Virus record (IMG/VR): IMGVR_UViG_3300037189_029221
Location: 1 to 30,365 of that record
Source: a virus
DNA: 30,365 bases
Strand: one strand, 5' to 3'
Shown here: positions 1 to 9,265 of the stretch, piece after piece
Layout of the letters: every line of letters starts with the position of its first letter
Numbering within the stretch: position 1 is the first letter of the stretch
Made by a program: the position numbers and the translations under genes
The notes under the pieces: model-generated
Seen by the model: only the letters and a program-made list of their open reading frames with translations
What the model was told of the DNA's origin: nothing
Databases searched by the model: none

Positions 1-1169
1 CAAGCAACGTTGTGGAAGCATCTGCCTCAGTGCCAACCTACTCACTATCAGCTCAACTATCTTACTATCAAGATGGTGTTTCTGCTACACCCCTAGCTGC
101 AGGGTATTACACAGTAAGCGCTGTTGTTTCAGAAAAAGATTATTATGGTACTGCCATCAACACACTCAGTGTTATAAATGTGAACGATTTTTACACAATA
201 CCCACTTCTGCTACAAGCTCATTTATATATTTTCCTAAAAATTGTGATACAACCAAAGACATAGTAGTTACATTTGATTATGCATTCTATGGCCAAGAAG
301 AACAAGGAGAAGAAGGGTTCTGTGTAGCATTTACTGATACTTCTACTTATAAAGTACCTATTACTGGAGGTGGTCCAGGAAAAGCTCTTAATTATACAAA
401 CTTGACTCTATTATCAGCTACAAATAATACATTTGTAACCAAGTCTTTTGCTGGTAGATTCAAAGGATGGCTAGGTGTAGGGTTTGATGCTTCTGGTAAT
501 TTTGCACTCACTGGAATAGATGTTCCAGGATATGCAAATAAAGTACCCAACAGTATTTGCATAAGGGACAGTTATCTTAGCGCTTACAATACTCTTTATA
601 GAACTGAGACATTAACATCAACTGCATTCAAGACACCAGTTACATTATATCAATCCACCACAGGGGAACCTGTGTATACAAGCGTAAGAGTCAGATTAGC
701 AAACCTTGGAAAAAAAATTATAGTTGACATGAAACCATTATCTTCTAGCAAATATGAAAATTATTTGCAGTATGATTTGCCTAAATCTTTGCCTGGTATA
801 ACAAATGTTTCACTAGGATACAGTTCCGGGAAAACAACCCCAACATTTAAAATTAAAAACTTTAATTTAAATTATTTTGATAAAGAATATATTGTTTCAC
901 CTTATGATTTGTTTACAAATTACTTTAATGGTCCGGGAGAATATGGTGAAAATGGTATTACCTACACATCTGATTACGATTATTCCTTCTTCTACAATGC
1001 AGAGACACCAATTGGAGTGCCATATACTATGGATATCTTTGTCCGCGGTATTTTCTTAGCTAATGTGTTATTTGACCCTATATATTTAAATAAGGATTTT
1101 GCCATACAAAATGATATCAATGGTCAAGCAACGTACAGTACATTCATAACAGGAGCAAATTATCTATGA
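1..1169 (+). CDS. Lectin-like (concanavalin-fold) virion protein, 5' partial
   Basis: The reading frame is open to the left edge of the window, so the gene begins outside it; the GTG at position 12 is not a convincing start. About residues 50-290 look like an L-type lectin/concanavalin-like beta-sandwich: a stretch with GEEGFCVAF, then a GGGPGKAL loop, then [13 protein letters not shown], the arrangement seen in legume-lectin-like domains, followed by strands ending in [14 protein letters not shown]. The last ~90 residues are a separate, unrecognised domain. The family binds carbohydrates, and in a tail-gene cluster this suggests a receptor-binding or virion surface protein; that role is inferred. 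The stop codon overlaps the next start as ATGA, so the two genes are translationally coupled. Confidence 0.7.
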   Translation, partial: SNVVEASASVPTYSLSAQLSYYQDGVSATPLAAGYYTVSAVVSEKDYYGTAINTLSVINVNDFYTIPTSATSSFIYFPKNCDTTKDIVVTFDYAFYGQEEQGEEGFCVAFTDTSTYKVPITGGGPGKALNYTNLTLLSATNNTFVTKSFAGRFKGWLGVGFDASGNFALTGIDVPGYANKVPNSICIRDSYLSAYNTLYRTETLTSTAFKTPVTLYQSTTGEPVYTSVRVRLANLGKKIIVDMKPLSSSKYENYLQYDLPKSLPGITNVSLGYSSGKTTPTFKIKNFNLNYFDKEYIVSPYDLFTNYFNGPGEYGENGITYTSDYDYSFFYNAETPIGVPYTMDIFVRGIFLANVLFDPIYLNKDFAIQNDINGQATYSTFITGANYL

Positions 1170-2446
1170 GCAGCTTGTTAGAAATTAATTCTCAATATCA
1201 AATTTTTTATCAAAATTCTGGTAGCGATTTTAATTGTAATGATTTAACCAATAAAGATTTAATTAGCAGAATTATAGGTGTTTCTGATGATGGGTTAGAG
1301 CGTATTTACTATGACCCAACACAAGATGTAACAAACACTTTAACTATACTAAAAAACCAGTCCTACTTTTTAATTATATCTAAATCCACCCCTTATACTT
1401 TACCTATTTTTATTCCAGATCCTACCCCAACTCCAACGCCTACCATCACACCCACACCAACCATTACTCCAACGCCTACCATCACACCTACACCTACCAT
1501 TACTCCCACCCCAACTGTAACTAACACTCCCACCCCAACTCCCACCGGCACACCTGGGCCCACTTCAACTCCAACTCCCACCCCTACTGCTACTAATGCA
1601 CCTACATTCACCCCAACTCCAACTCCTTTTCCTCTGTATCAACTCACCATAGGTGCTCCTGATACTAACACTTTAAATATCAATTTAAGAGAAGAGTTTA
1701 AGAAGCAAACAGGTATTTTGAACTTAGATCCATTTCGTGTAGAATTTACTGTTGCTGGAAACATAGGCAGTGTTGATGTTAATTTACCTGCTGTTGATAC
1801 TGGATCATGGCCTGCTGGATCCACAATAACCTTAATTGTACCTCCTATATCTGATAATACAAGCTCACCGCTTAATGGCATGGTGGCTGGCAAAGGTGGA
1901 ACTGGAAGAACTGGTATTAAAACAGATGCTGGTCTCAACTATGGAGGAGCAGGAGGCACAGCCGTTAAACTAAACTACAATTTAAATATTATCAATTATG
2001 GCATTATTGGCGGTGGCGGTGGCGGTGGAGGAGCAGGTTACATCACAAACTCTACTTGGATTTATGGCGCAGGTGGTGGAGGTGGTGCAGGTATTTCTAT
2101 TGGTACTGGTGGCCCTGTAGGTAATTTCGGAGGCATAGGCAGAAACAGTACCCACCGTTATGGCGGTGAAGGCAGCAGTTATAAAGTTAATACTGGTAGC
2201 TCTTATCCAGGTACTGCTGCTTATCCTGGTGGTACATATCCTGGATTTGTGTACGTATATGATGTTTACAGCCCTGTCTACGGAGGTGATTCATTATATG
2301 GTGCTTCTGGTGGCAGTCTTGGTCAGGATGGTAACTCAACCACAACATCTTTTGGTGGCGCAGCAGGAAAAGCAATTGACATGAACGGGTACAATGTGAA
2401 TGTAACTGTAATGAATGAAGGGGTAATACATGGTATATCTTCATGA
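1166..2446 (+). CDS. Pro-Thr-linker / glycine-rich tip adhesin A
   Basis: This 426-residue protein has three parts. Residues 1-85 form a small N-terminal domain with an IIGVSDDG motif. Residues 86-155 are a Pro-Thr linker of TPTPTI-type repeats. The C-terminal part has a beta-rich segment (about 160-235) followed by a glycine-rich region with runs such as [12 protein letters not shown]. The last part resembles the polyglycine tip of T-even gp38-type adhesins and phage glycine-rich domains. It is clearly paralogous to the next gene: both carry [13 protein letters not shown](V/I)DTG(S/T)WP and VAGKGG at matching positions. The likely role is a distal tail adhesin that contacts the receptor. The start overlaps the upstream stop as ATGA. 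Architecture is seen directly; the adhesin role rests on the gp38-like domain and context. Confidence 0.75.
   Translation: MSSLLEINSQYQIFYQNSGSDFNCNDLTNKDLISRIIGVSDDGLERIYYDPTQDVTNTLTILKNQSYFLIISKSTPYTLPIFIPDPTPTPTPTITPTPTITPTPTITPTPTITPTPTVTNTPTPTPTGTPGPTSTPTPTPTATNAPTFTPTPTPFPLYQLTIGAPDTNTLNINLREEFKKQTGILNLDPFRVEFTVAGNIGSVDVNLPAVDTGSWPAGSTITLIVPPISDNTSSPLNGMVAGKGGTGRTGIKTDAGLNYGGAGGTAVKLNYNLNIINYGIIGGGGGGGGAGYITNSTWIYGAGGGGGAGISIGTGGPVGNFGGIGRNSTHRYGGEGSSYKVNTGSSYPGTAAYPGGTYPGFVYVYDVYSPVYGGDSLYGASGGSLGQDGNSTTTSFGGAAGKAIDMNGYNVNVTVMNEGVIHGISS
1421..1629 (+). repeat. In-frame Pro-Thr coding repeat, copy 1
   Basis: This tandem degenerate repeat codes for alternating Pro-Thr with periodic Ile, Val or Gly breaks (unit about TPTPTI, 18 bp). 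It forms the linker at residues 86-155 of the surrounding adhesin. Codons vary between units (cct/ccc/cca and act/acc/aca), so the pattern is kept mainly at the protein level. Confidence 0.9.
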
Positions 2447-2456
2447 TAATAAAGGA

Positions 2457-2464
2457 GTTAAATA
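2457..2464 (+). promoter_or_regulatory. TATAAATA-like box before adhesin B
   Basis: The octamer GTTAAATA ends 7 nt before the ATG at 2472 and partly matches the T4 late-promoter box. An AAAGGAG lies just upstream at 2451-2457 but is 14 nt from the start, long for a working ribosome-binding site. This is one of the weaker members of the set. Confidence 0.35.
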
Positions 2465-2471
2465 TTAAAAA

Positions 2472-3800
2472 ATGATTTCTATAACTCAAAAGCTTCAGTT
2501 TGTAGAATTTAATGAGTCTTATGCTTTAGATTTAAATTCTTGGGATAAAAAAGACTATATTAATACTATTTTAGGTGTTTCAACTGACGGTAAATACCTG
2601 GAACAATTCAGTTCTACAGAAAGTAATTTAAATTCTCTCGATAAACTGTATCCTGGTACTGTGTATCTTTTTGATTCAAATACATATCCATTCAGCTTTT
2701 TTCCTCCAACTCCTACACCCACTCCAACACCAACAAGAACTAATACTCCAACTCCTACACCTACACCTACCATTACTCCCACACCTACCATTACTCCTAC
2801 GCCCACTAACACACCTACACCCACACCCACCATCACGCCTACACCTACCATTACTCCCACGCCAACTGTTACATCTACACCTGTTCCTGGATCAACACCA
2901 ACACCCACACCTACTGTGACACCTACTGCCACACCCACACCTTCCCCAACACCTAATTACAGATATCTAACTATAGGTGTAGCAAATACAAACACATACA
3001 ACATTAATTTAAGAAAATTCTACCAAGATGTTTCAGGAGACTATTCTTCTAATCCTACTATAGTAGAGTTTACTGTAGCAGGCAATATTGGCAGTAAATC
3101 TCGTCTACTACCTGCAATAGATACTGGCACATGGCCTGTTGGGTCTGAAATAACCTTGACCATACCTGCTGTATCTGATTCTACTAATTCGCCATTGAAT
3201 GGTGTTGTTGCTGGCAAAGGTGGCAATGCAAATGAAACCATATTGGAGTGTGGTGTAGTTAATAGTACTCACTATCTATGGTCTGCAGGTGGACCCGGCG
3301 GAGATGCAATCAAGCTTAATTGCAATTTAACTATTAATAATGCTGGAATAATTGGTGGCGGTGGTGGAGGCGCCATTATTAGTGCCATGAATACTACATA
3401 TGTTAAATATGCAGGTGGTGGAGGCGCTGGTATAGATAAAGGCAGTTCTGTGCTACCTGCAACAGAATCAACCTATTTGTCTGGCACACAGAGCTTTATA
3501 AATGATGCATTCCAAGGCAATAGATACACAACTGGAGGTGGTAATTTAGGTCAAAAGGGCAATGGCGATATTGTTAACATTTACCAGTCTAATGCACCTT
3601 GTGTTGTAGGTTATAATAATGCAGGCAAAGCTATTAATCTCAACGGCTATTGCGCACAAATAAACAACATAGGCAGTGGCCGTGTTCATGGTGAAGGCGC
3701 AGAAATTGCAACTCCACCTGGCACATTGACTTATCTGATAACAGACGATAATATAGATATTCTGACAGACGATTTCTGTAATTATTATATTATTACGTAA
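2472..3800 (+). CDS. Pro-Thr-linker / glycine-rich tip adhesin B
   Basis: This 442-residue paralogue of the upstream gene has the same order of parts: an N-terminal domain (1-77, with ILGVSTDG), a Pro-Thr linker (78-161), a beta-rich segment and a glycine-rich tip (IIGGGGGG and AGGGGAG runs). The linker and tip have diverged from copy A, while the segment between them ([10 protein letters not shown] through VVAGKGG) is well conserved. The C-terminal ~30 residues are acidic and aromatic and lack a counterpart in copy A. Two adjacent diverging copies are typical of phage receptor-binding genes under selection for host range, but that interpretation is inferred. Spacing from the upstream gene is 25 nt. 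Confidence 0.75.
   Translation: MISITQKLQFVEFNESYALDLNSWDKKDYINTILGVSTDGKYLEQFSSTESNLNSLDKLYPGTVYLFDSNTYPFSFFPPTPTPTPTPTRTNTPTPTPTPTITPTPTITPTPTNTPTPTPTITPTPTITPTPTVTSTPVPGSTPTPTPTVTPTATPTPSPTPNYRYLTIGVANTNTYNINLRKFYQDVSGDYSSNPTIVEFTVAGNIGSKSRLLPAIDTGTWPVGSEITLTIPAVSDSTNSPLNGVVAGKGGNANETILECGVVNSTHYLWSAGGPGGDAIKLNCNLTINNAGIIGGGGGGAIISAMNTTYVKYAGGGGAGIDKGSSVLPATESTYLSGTQSFINDAFQGNRYTTGGGNLGQKGNGDIVNIYQSNAPCVVGYNNAGKAINLNGYCAQINNIGSGRVHGEGAEIATPPGTLTYLITDDNIDILTDDFCNYYIIT
2703..2954 (+). repeat. In-frame Pro-Thr coding repeat, copy 2
   Basis: This is the longest of the three Pro-Thr linkers, residues 78-161 of adhesin B, built from TPTPTI, TNTPTP and TVTPT variants. Near-identical short DNA words (for example CCTACCATTACTCC) recur within it and in the copy at 1421-1629, so unequal recombination between the two is plausible. 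Confidence 0.9.
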
Positions 3801-3807
3801 AACTTTA

Positions 3808-3815
3808 GATAAATA
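3808..3815 (+). promoter_or_regulatory. T4-late-like promoter box
   Basis: GATAAATA matches seven of eight bases of the T4 late octamer and ends 5 nt before the ATG at 3821. There is no Shine-Dalgarno. If this box works as a late promoter at -10, transcription would start at or beside the start codon. Confidence 0.55.
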
Positions 3816-3820
3816 ATATT

Positions 3821-4372
3821 ATGGCAACAGTTAAAATATCTCAATTAAATTCAATTGCTCTTGCAGATAGTTTAGTCCTACCAGCTTCTAATGGATCTAC
3901 AACAGGGAAGGTTACTGCATCTCAATTACGTAATAGTGTCGACACAATAAAAACCGGCACAATACCTTCTGCTGGTGGTTTTATTAACTTTCCTTTTTGT
4001 TCTTTACTCCAAAACGCAGGGGACTTAACTCAATATAAGTTATTAAAATTAATACTTAAAAATGTAGGATTTACAGCAGCTAATACAAGAATAGGCATAA
4101 GCGATTATGCAAACGGTACTAACGGTAGTTGTATTAGTCATAACAATTCGTCAGCTTCTACAGGTATATGGGTACATTGCACAATAGATTTAATAGGCGG
4201 TACTCTCATTTCGGCTAGTGAAAATAATAGCACTATTCAAGATGCTGGTGGTAGCTATATATTTATGAAATCTCATAACTATACACCAGCTAGCAAAGAC
4301 ATAATGTTATATACATCTGCTGCTAATAATAATTTTGACGGTGGTAATTATGTATTATTAGGCATTAGATAA
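3821..4372 (+). CDS. Small virion/fibre protein with VKISQL N-terminus
   Basis: This 183-residue protein begins MATVKISQLNSIALADSLVL and then reaches GKVTASQLRNSV. This N-terminal pattern (KISQL, a pair of short strands, then T-x-x-x-L) is common at the start of phage fibre and structural proteins. The remainder is Ser/Thr/Asn-rich and beta-like, with no transmembrane segment or signal peptide. It follows the adhesin pair and precedes a large structural gene, so a minor virion or fibre component is likely. The exact role is not recognised. Confidence 0.55.
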   Translation: MATVKISQLNSIALADSLVLPASNGSTTGKVTASQLRNSVDTIKTGTIPSAGGFINFPFCSLLQNAGDLTQYKLLKLILKNVGFTAANTRIGISDYANGTNGSCISHNNSSASTGIWVHCTIDLIGGTLISASENNSTIQDAGGSYIFMKSHNYTPASKDIMLYTSAANNNFDGGNYVLLGIR

Positions 4373-4413
4373 CTCTAATACTATAATATTGCTATTTATA
4401 AATGTGTTTTTAA

Positions 4414-4421
4414 AGTAAATA
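4414..4421 (+). promoter_or_regulatory. T4-late-like promoter box
   Basis: AGTAAATA ends 6 nt before the ATG at 4428. A second, closer match in sequence (TATAAATG, about 4397-4404) lies further upstream in the same 55-nt spacer. Which of the two is used cannot be told. Confidence 0.45.
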
Positions 4422-4427
4422 ATTAAG

Positions 4428-7400
4428 ATGCAAGTCTTTTCACTTAATACTAACAATATTACACCGCTTTCTTCTAATTACAACTTTGACCCAGATGTAA
4501 ATTTTTCGAAAAATGTATTTTATACAGAAAATAATATATTTTTAAACCTAGAGAAGGTATTGCAAATACCTAATGATTCTACACTAAACAATTATTCCAA
4601 TCTTCATTTAACCAGTCCAAAAATTATTAATGATGTTCTAGAGATCAAACCGCTAGAGTATTTAGATGATGAAGGGTTTTCAACTTACTTAGCAGCCAAT
4701 TCTTTGTATGGCTTATCAGACAAATCATTTTATTGGGTAGCTGAAGAACCAGGCATTAATGTTAATACTGCTGCTGTAGCAGTTTCAGGTGTTGCCGGAA
4801 AGATGGATAATAGATATTATTTTGAAGTAACCTTTCTTGATGATTTTAAATGCAAAGTAGCCCATGAAAACGATGGTATTAAGCGTTATTTGACATGCGA
4901 TGTAACTGGTAATTTAAGTTTTAATCCTGATGCAAAATTAGATAACTTAGGTGAATATAGCCCTCAAATATTTTTATACTTGTACGACAGACCCAATGAC
5001 TTAATAGCTTTCTTTAAAAATATAAATGATATAATTTTTTATATATCTTTTAATAGTGTAACAAAGGACTTGTCTTTTGTTGCGCCTGTTACTGGTACAT
5101 CCTTAAACTTTAGCGCTCAAACTGTTTTTAGATGCATGCCAAGACAAGACACATCAAATATAACTCCACTAGATGACCCTTGGGTCAGTTACGAGAAGAC
5201 TGTTAATAGCAAAATACTTATCAATAAAGATTTAAGCTTTCAAAATGTACCTTCAAATATGCTTTTGAATTCACAGTATTATAATATTTCATCAAAATCA
5301 CTTGATGTGAATGCATTGTCTTTAAAAAATACCAATACACCTGAAAATTATCAATCCAGAGCCAATCCTTTCTTTCAAGAAGATGATGTGTTCATGCGTG
5401 ATTATAAAAAAATGTTTACTGGATCTAATCAAGAATTAGGCAATGATAACATTTTGTTAAATTACGAAGCCTATACCTCCAATACAATATTTAAAAAAGA
5501 TAAAATAACATATTTTCATGTACCTCAAATTTTTTACCCTCTTCAAGCACTTAATATAAATGATTCAAAATTAGCAGAATCTGGAGCTATTGCAGGCGAT
5601 CACCCAATGAAGAGCGATAAAATTTTTAAGAAAAAAGCAGATTACAAATTTACTAGTTTTTATGGTAATACAAAGCTTGAAAATAATGGAAGCTTTTTAT
5701 GTTCTTGGTTATCAGGAAATGCAAATGCATTTTCCAGACCTATTTGGGTTGATAGATATTATTTTCCTTCTAGAATAGGGTTTCTACCAGCTCTAACTGC
5801 ATCAAATTTTAATGCAATTGAATATATTCCTTATTACGATTGCTTGCAGGGCATTGTACCTCAAAATACATATGTGGTCGATAAAATATCAGATTCAATA
5901 TTTGAACCTGGGACATACTTTGCCTACTATCATATAGGTGAAGATTATAGTAAAAATTATATTCAATATTTAAAAAACCATTTAATACAACAAAATTTTG
6001 ATATATATCAAGATTCAAACTTCTCAACAGTTAGTCAAGACATCGATCCATTATATGTGTTTAATGGTAGCACATATTGCTCTACTGATAATTTATCTAC
6101 AATTCAATCTACAAATGAGTTTACTGTTATATTCGACTGCTATAATGATGATTGGACAAGACCATTTGGATACCAGTTTTTAGGAAATTATGCAGCTGAT
6201 GGGTTTGGTGTATTCAACACAAACAAAGTTACCCCAGCGTTGTTTTTAAATGGCTTAAGCTCTATTGAAGTAAGAAACTTGAACTTTAAAAAATTAAACA
6301 CAATTGAAACACCCAGCTCTGCTGTAGCTATTTTGCGCTTAGATGGCTTTGATGATTTCTATTTAATTACAAAAAGCGGAACATTTGAGAGATATAATAA
6401 TCGATACAGTAAACTATACAGAGTAACTAATGATTATTTTAAAGACATATTAGATTACGACTATAATGATAAATTTGCATTTATATTGGGTAGAGATCCT
6501 GCTACTGCAGATGTAAAATTATTCCGTGTTAAGTTTGTAAATGGAGAATTACTTGAAATTACTACAAGCAGTACTGAATATAATTTCTACTTCCTAAACG
6601 TACCCTTTAATTATATTACGCTAGCTACTACTGTTAATGTAAAAGGCAATAGCATTTATCTTACAGTTGGTGATAAAGCAGAAAGATATTTAGATAATAT
6701 CTATTTTAAAATAACTAATCCAAGTGGGTATTCCATATATAATTGGGATATTAAAAATAATGCTACTGATCCCGGGAGCATTAGATTGACTGTATCAGCG
6801 TATAATTCTCTAGAAGATTATGATTTAGATATAGATGGTAATTTATGGGTCTTACATGATAGCTACAAATTCACAGTTTTAGACAGTAACAACATAGTGG
6901 CTCTTTCTGGCACTCTTCCATTGTCATCCGTTCGTTCCACTAATATTGACTTTGGTTATAATATTGCTGATTATGGTCTTGGCAAGTATACGTTTATTAC
7001 CGGTGTATCATCAGATAATAGAAGCATAGTATATAAATTAAATAATGAAGGCACATTGCTTGATACGCTTTGTTCCAAGCAAATTGGCCCCAGCTACACA
7101 TCCATTACTCAATCAACATTTTTAAGATATTATTTCTCTGATCTTTATTATGGTAATGTTTTAAATACAAAATTAAAACTAAAAAACTATTTAAATTCTG
7201 ATACCGATGATCAAGTTAGTTTGAATTTTATATATGGTCTTTCTGCTCTAACCCCAGGTTATCACAATTTTGTGTTTAGGTATAATAGCAATGGTGGTAC
7301 ATTCCATATTATTATTGACGGGCAGATAGTCTCAGAAGCAACATTTACACCTAAAAAATATAAATTCTCTAATATAATTGACAGACCATTCTTTGTTGGT

Positions 7401-7787
7401 ACTGCAACATATAGCAATTCAATTCCAATTTTTGAGTACCTTAAAGACAATTCATTCAACTGTAAGAATATACAAATAAAGAATTTTTACTTGTACAACC
7501 AGGCATTAAACTATTTTGACATAATGTTTCATATAAGGGCTAATAAGACTGTAGAAGACATGGTTTTAGACTTGCCTTGTGGCAGAAGAAATTACATAGA
7601 AGAAATAGAAAGATATTTTAAATTCAGAACACCTGGCAGCAAGTCTACAATGTTTAATATTGTATTTAAAAATAGTGGAATAAGTAATGCAGTATTAAAA
7701 AATGAAATTGAAAAACGGGTATATAACCTTTTGGCCACAACAGCACCAGCTTACACCAGGGTAAATAAGATAAAGTGGAGTGAATAA
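4428..7787 (+). CDS. Large tail structural protein, LamG-like fold interrupted by a beta-propeller
   Basis: At 1119 residues this is the largest gene in the window. Residues 1-550 are aromatic/Asn-rich and unrecognised. Residues about 560-605 (FTVIFDCYNDDW, GYQFLGNYAADGFGVF) look like the first half of a LamG/concanavalin domain. Residues about 943-1025 (GYHNFVFRY, HIIIDGQIV, FFVGTATY, IQIKNFYLYNQAL) look like its second half. Between them, residues 605-930 read like beta-propeller blades (LDIDGNLWVLHDSYKF, FAFILGRDP). The C-terminal ~90 residues are a separate domain. A tail or baseplate-associated protein with carbohydrate-binding ability is the best reading. It ends at TAATG, sharing one base with the next start. 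Confidence 0.6.
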   Translation: MQVFSLNTNNITPLSSNYNFDPDVNFSKNVFYTENNIFLNLEKVLQIPNDSTLNNYSNLHLTSPKIINDVLEIKPLEYLDDEGFSTYLAANSLYGLSDKSFYWVAEEPGINVNTAAVAVSGVAGKMDNRYYFEVTFLDDFKCKVAHENDGIKRYLTCDVTGNLSFNPDAKLDNLGEYSPQIFLYLYDRPNDLIAFFKNINDIIFYISFNSVTKDLSFVAPVTGTSLNFSAQTVFRCMPRQDTSNITPLDDPWVSYEKTVNSKILINKDLSFQNVPSNMLLNSQYYNISSKSLDVNALSLKNTNTPENYQSRANPFFQEDDVFMRDYKKMFTGSNQELGNDNILLNYEAYTSNTIFKKDKITYFHVPQIFYPLQALNINDSKLAESGAIAGDHPMKSDKIFKKKADYKFTSFYGNTKLENNGSFLCSWLSGNANAFSRPIWVDRYYFPSRIGFLPALTASNFNAIEYIPYYDCLQGIVPQNTYVVDKISDSIFEPGTYFAYYHIGEDYSKNYIQYLKNHLIQQNFDIYQDSNFSTVSQDIDPLYVFNGSTYCSTDNLSTIQSTNEFTVIFDCYNDDWTRPFGYQFLGNYAADGFGVFNTNKVTPALFLNGLSSIEVRNLNFKKLNTIETPSSAVAILRLDGFDDFYLITKSGTFERYNNRYSKLYRVTNDYFKDILDYDYNDKFAFILGRDPATADVKLFRVKFVNGELLEITTSSTEYNFYFLNVPFNYITLATTVNVKGNSIYLTVGDKAERYLDNIYFKITNPSGYSIYNWDIKNNATDPGSIRLTVSAYNSLEDYDLDIDGNLWVLHDSYKFTVLDSNNIVALSGTLPLSSVRSTNIDFGYNIADYGLGKYTFITGVSSDNRSIVYKLNNEGTLLDTLCSKQIGPSYTSITQSTFLRYYFSDLYYGNVLNTKLKLKNYLNSDTDDQVSLNFIYGLSALTPGYHNFVFRYNSNGGTFHIIIDGQIVSEATFTPKKYKFSNIIDRPFFVGTATYSNSIPIFEYLKDNSFNCKNIQIKNFYLYNQALNYFDIMFHIRANKTVEDMVLDLPCGRRNYIEEIERYFKFRTPGSKSTMFNIVFKNSGISNAVLKNEIEKRVYNLLATTAPAYTRVNKIKWSE

Positions 7788-9265
7788 TGAATATTTTAGA
7801 TGCAATTAATGATAATGGTATTACTTTTAATAGATTTCCTACTGAAATATTAAAATTGCCTTATGATATTGAAGAGGTGACTATTCAACCCAACGATACT
7901 GTAACAGTAGATGTTATCAACCTTAAGCTCAAACACATATATGATAATTTCTTATATCTTTATTCAAAAGCAAAAATAGCATCTAATATCATACCTGTTA
8001 GCTCTACTGCCATTTTAGGTGTCAGCACCGGTGCAGTTAATTTAGCATGGTGCTATGGGCTTTCATCTTCACAATTTGAATCTGCTGCAACACAATATTA
8101 TTACCCTGTTAATAATACAAAAGTTCTTTTTGCTGCTGCTAATAAAGAATTGCCCCAATATACATTATTAACTTCAGATGGCAAAAGTGTTCTCATGTTT
8201 TTTAATTACAATGATGATACACCGGTAACTACTTATACATACATGTTTTCTGCTTTCAATCCTGGATTATATAATAATGTATTTTTTAGTGATGTAGTTG
8301 CCATTACAGAAGGGCCTGACAATTCTTTCTTAATTCTTGATAAAGGTAACAACACACTGTACCAATATGATGCCCGTGGTTTATACACAAGTGATAATAT
8401 GTTTAGTAATAAATTACGTTTAAGAAATCTATTAGGTGAATTTGGCTCTGCTAGTGAAAAATTATCATTTAATGCACCCACAGATGTAACAACCTATAAC
8501 AATGAAGTGTATGTGCTAGATGCAGGTAATGTTTGTGTTAAGAGATATGATAACAATTTAAACTGGCTCAATACATATTTGTTAAATAAAGATTTTCTAT
8601 ATACTGAACCTCTCAAATTAAAAGTTGACCACAACGGTACTTTTTATTGCTTGCTATCTGGCAATAAAATAAATTTATACACAAATAATTTTGAAAATAA
8701 ACAAGAAGTTATAATTGACTATCTCAATACTACAGAACAGGCCATTGATATTGTATTTTCTAAAACTGACTATGATATTTATTATTTAGTAACAACAGAA
8801 AATGTATACAAAGGCTTAACAAATGATCTCAACAACACCATAGGCAAGTATTTGCTCTATTTGCAGAAATATAATAACACCCAAAACATATCTGCTTTTG
8901 CTACTATGCCTAGCGGGTTGAATGATAAGAACTTTTTAGCCTCTAAGAATCCAGTTAAAAATGCAGGCATAATAGGTGCATTTTTAGATAACAAAAATCT
9001 GTATGATAATTTAACAGAACCAGATTTTGATATATACTCGTTAGATGAAATTTTAATAAAACCAGAAGAATATGTGCAAAGTTGGGTTATCAACAAAGCT
9101 GTTTCAAAGCTTATTGCAAATCATTTGCGTTTCATAGATCAAATTATAGGTAAGTTTCAATTTAAATATGACTCCCGAGGCAACTCAGTATTCTGTTTTA
9201 CCAGATATTTAACTGTGGAGGAAAAGAATCAGCTCTCTGAACAGACTCTTAATATATTACGATGA
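7787..9265 (+). CDS. NHL-like beta-propeller tail protein
   Basis: This 492-residue protein has an N-terminal region (1-60, with a coiled [18 protein letters not shown] helix) followed by propeller-like repeats. The clearest blade is around residues 225-265, where [20 protein letters not shown] is followed by VCVKRYD, the usual NHL-blade pattern of a substrate-facing loop, a strand and D-x-x-N-x-x-V-x-x-(F/Y). A second copy is at [20 protein letters not shown]. The C-terminal ~70 residues are helical and end in a short beta segment. It is coupled to both neighbours (one-base overlap upstream, ATGA overlap downstream), so it is probably made with them as part of one tail substructure. The role is inferred from context. 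Confidence 0.6.
   Translation: MNILDAINDNGITFNRFPTEILKLPYDIEEVTIQPNDTVTVDVINLKLKHIYDNFLYLYSKAKIASNIIPVSSTAILGVSTGAVNLAWCYGLSSSQFESAATQYYYPVNNTKVLFAAANKELPQYTLLTSDGKSVLMFFNYNDDTPVTTYTYMFSAFNPGLYNNVFFSDVVAITEGPDNSFLILDKGNNTLYQYDARGLYTSDNMFSNKLRLRNLLGEFGSASEKLSFNAPTDVTTYNNEVYVLDAGNVCVKRYDNNLNWLNTYLLNKDFLYTEPLKLKVDHNGTFYCLLSGNKINLYTNNFENKQEVIIDYLNTTEQAIDIVFSKTDYDIYYLVTTENVYKGLTNDLNNTIGKYLLYLQKYNNTQNISAFATMPSGLNDKNFLASKNPVKNAGIIGAFLDNKNLYDNLTEPDFDIYSLDEILIKPEEYVQSWVINKAVSKLIANHLRFIDQIIGKFQFKYDSRGNSVFCFTRYLTVEEKNQLSEQTLNILR

Noticed and set aside
12-14. GTG as start of the first gene
   Set aside because: The frame stays open to the window edge and the sequence reads as the middle of a domain, so the true start is probably upstream.
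1393-1611. Reverse-strand open frame of alternating Val-Gly opposite the first Pro-Thr repeat
   Set aside because: It is the antisense reading of Pro-Thr codons, which gives Gly-Val in the complementary frame. The same artefact occurs opposite the other two linkers (2555-2938 and 9381-9665).
2451-2457. AAAGGAG as the ribosome-binding site of adhesin B
   Set aside because: It lies 14 nt before the ATG, too far for a typical Shine-Dalgarno, and other genes in the window lack one.
2703-2954. Possible CRISPR-like or satellite array
   Set aside because: The repeats are short, degenerate, without unique spacers, and keep the reading frame of adhesin B; they are coding repeats.
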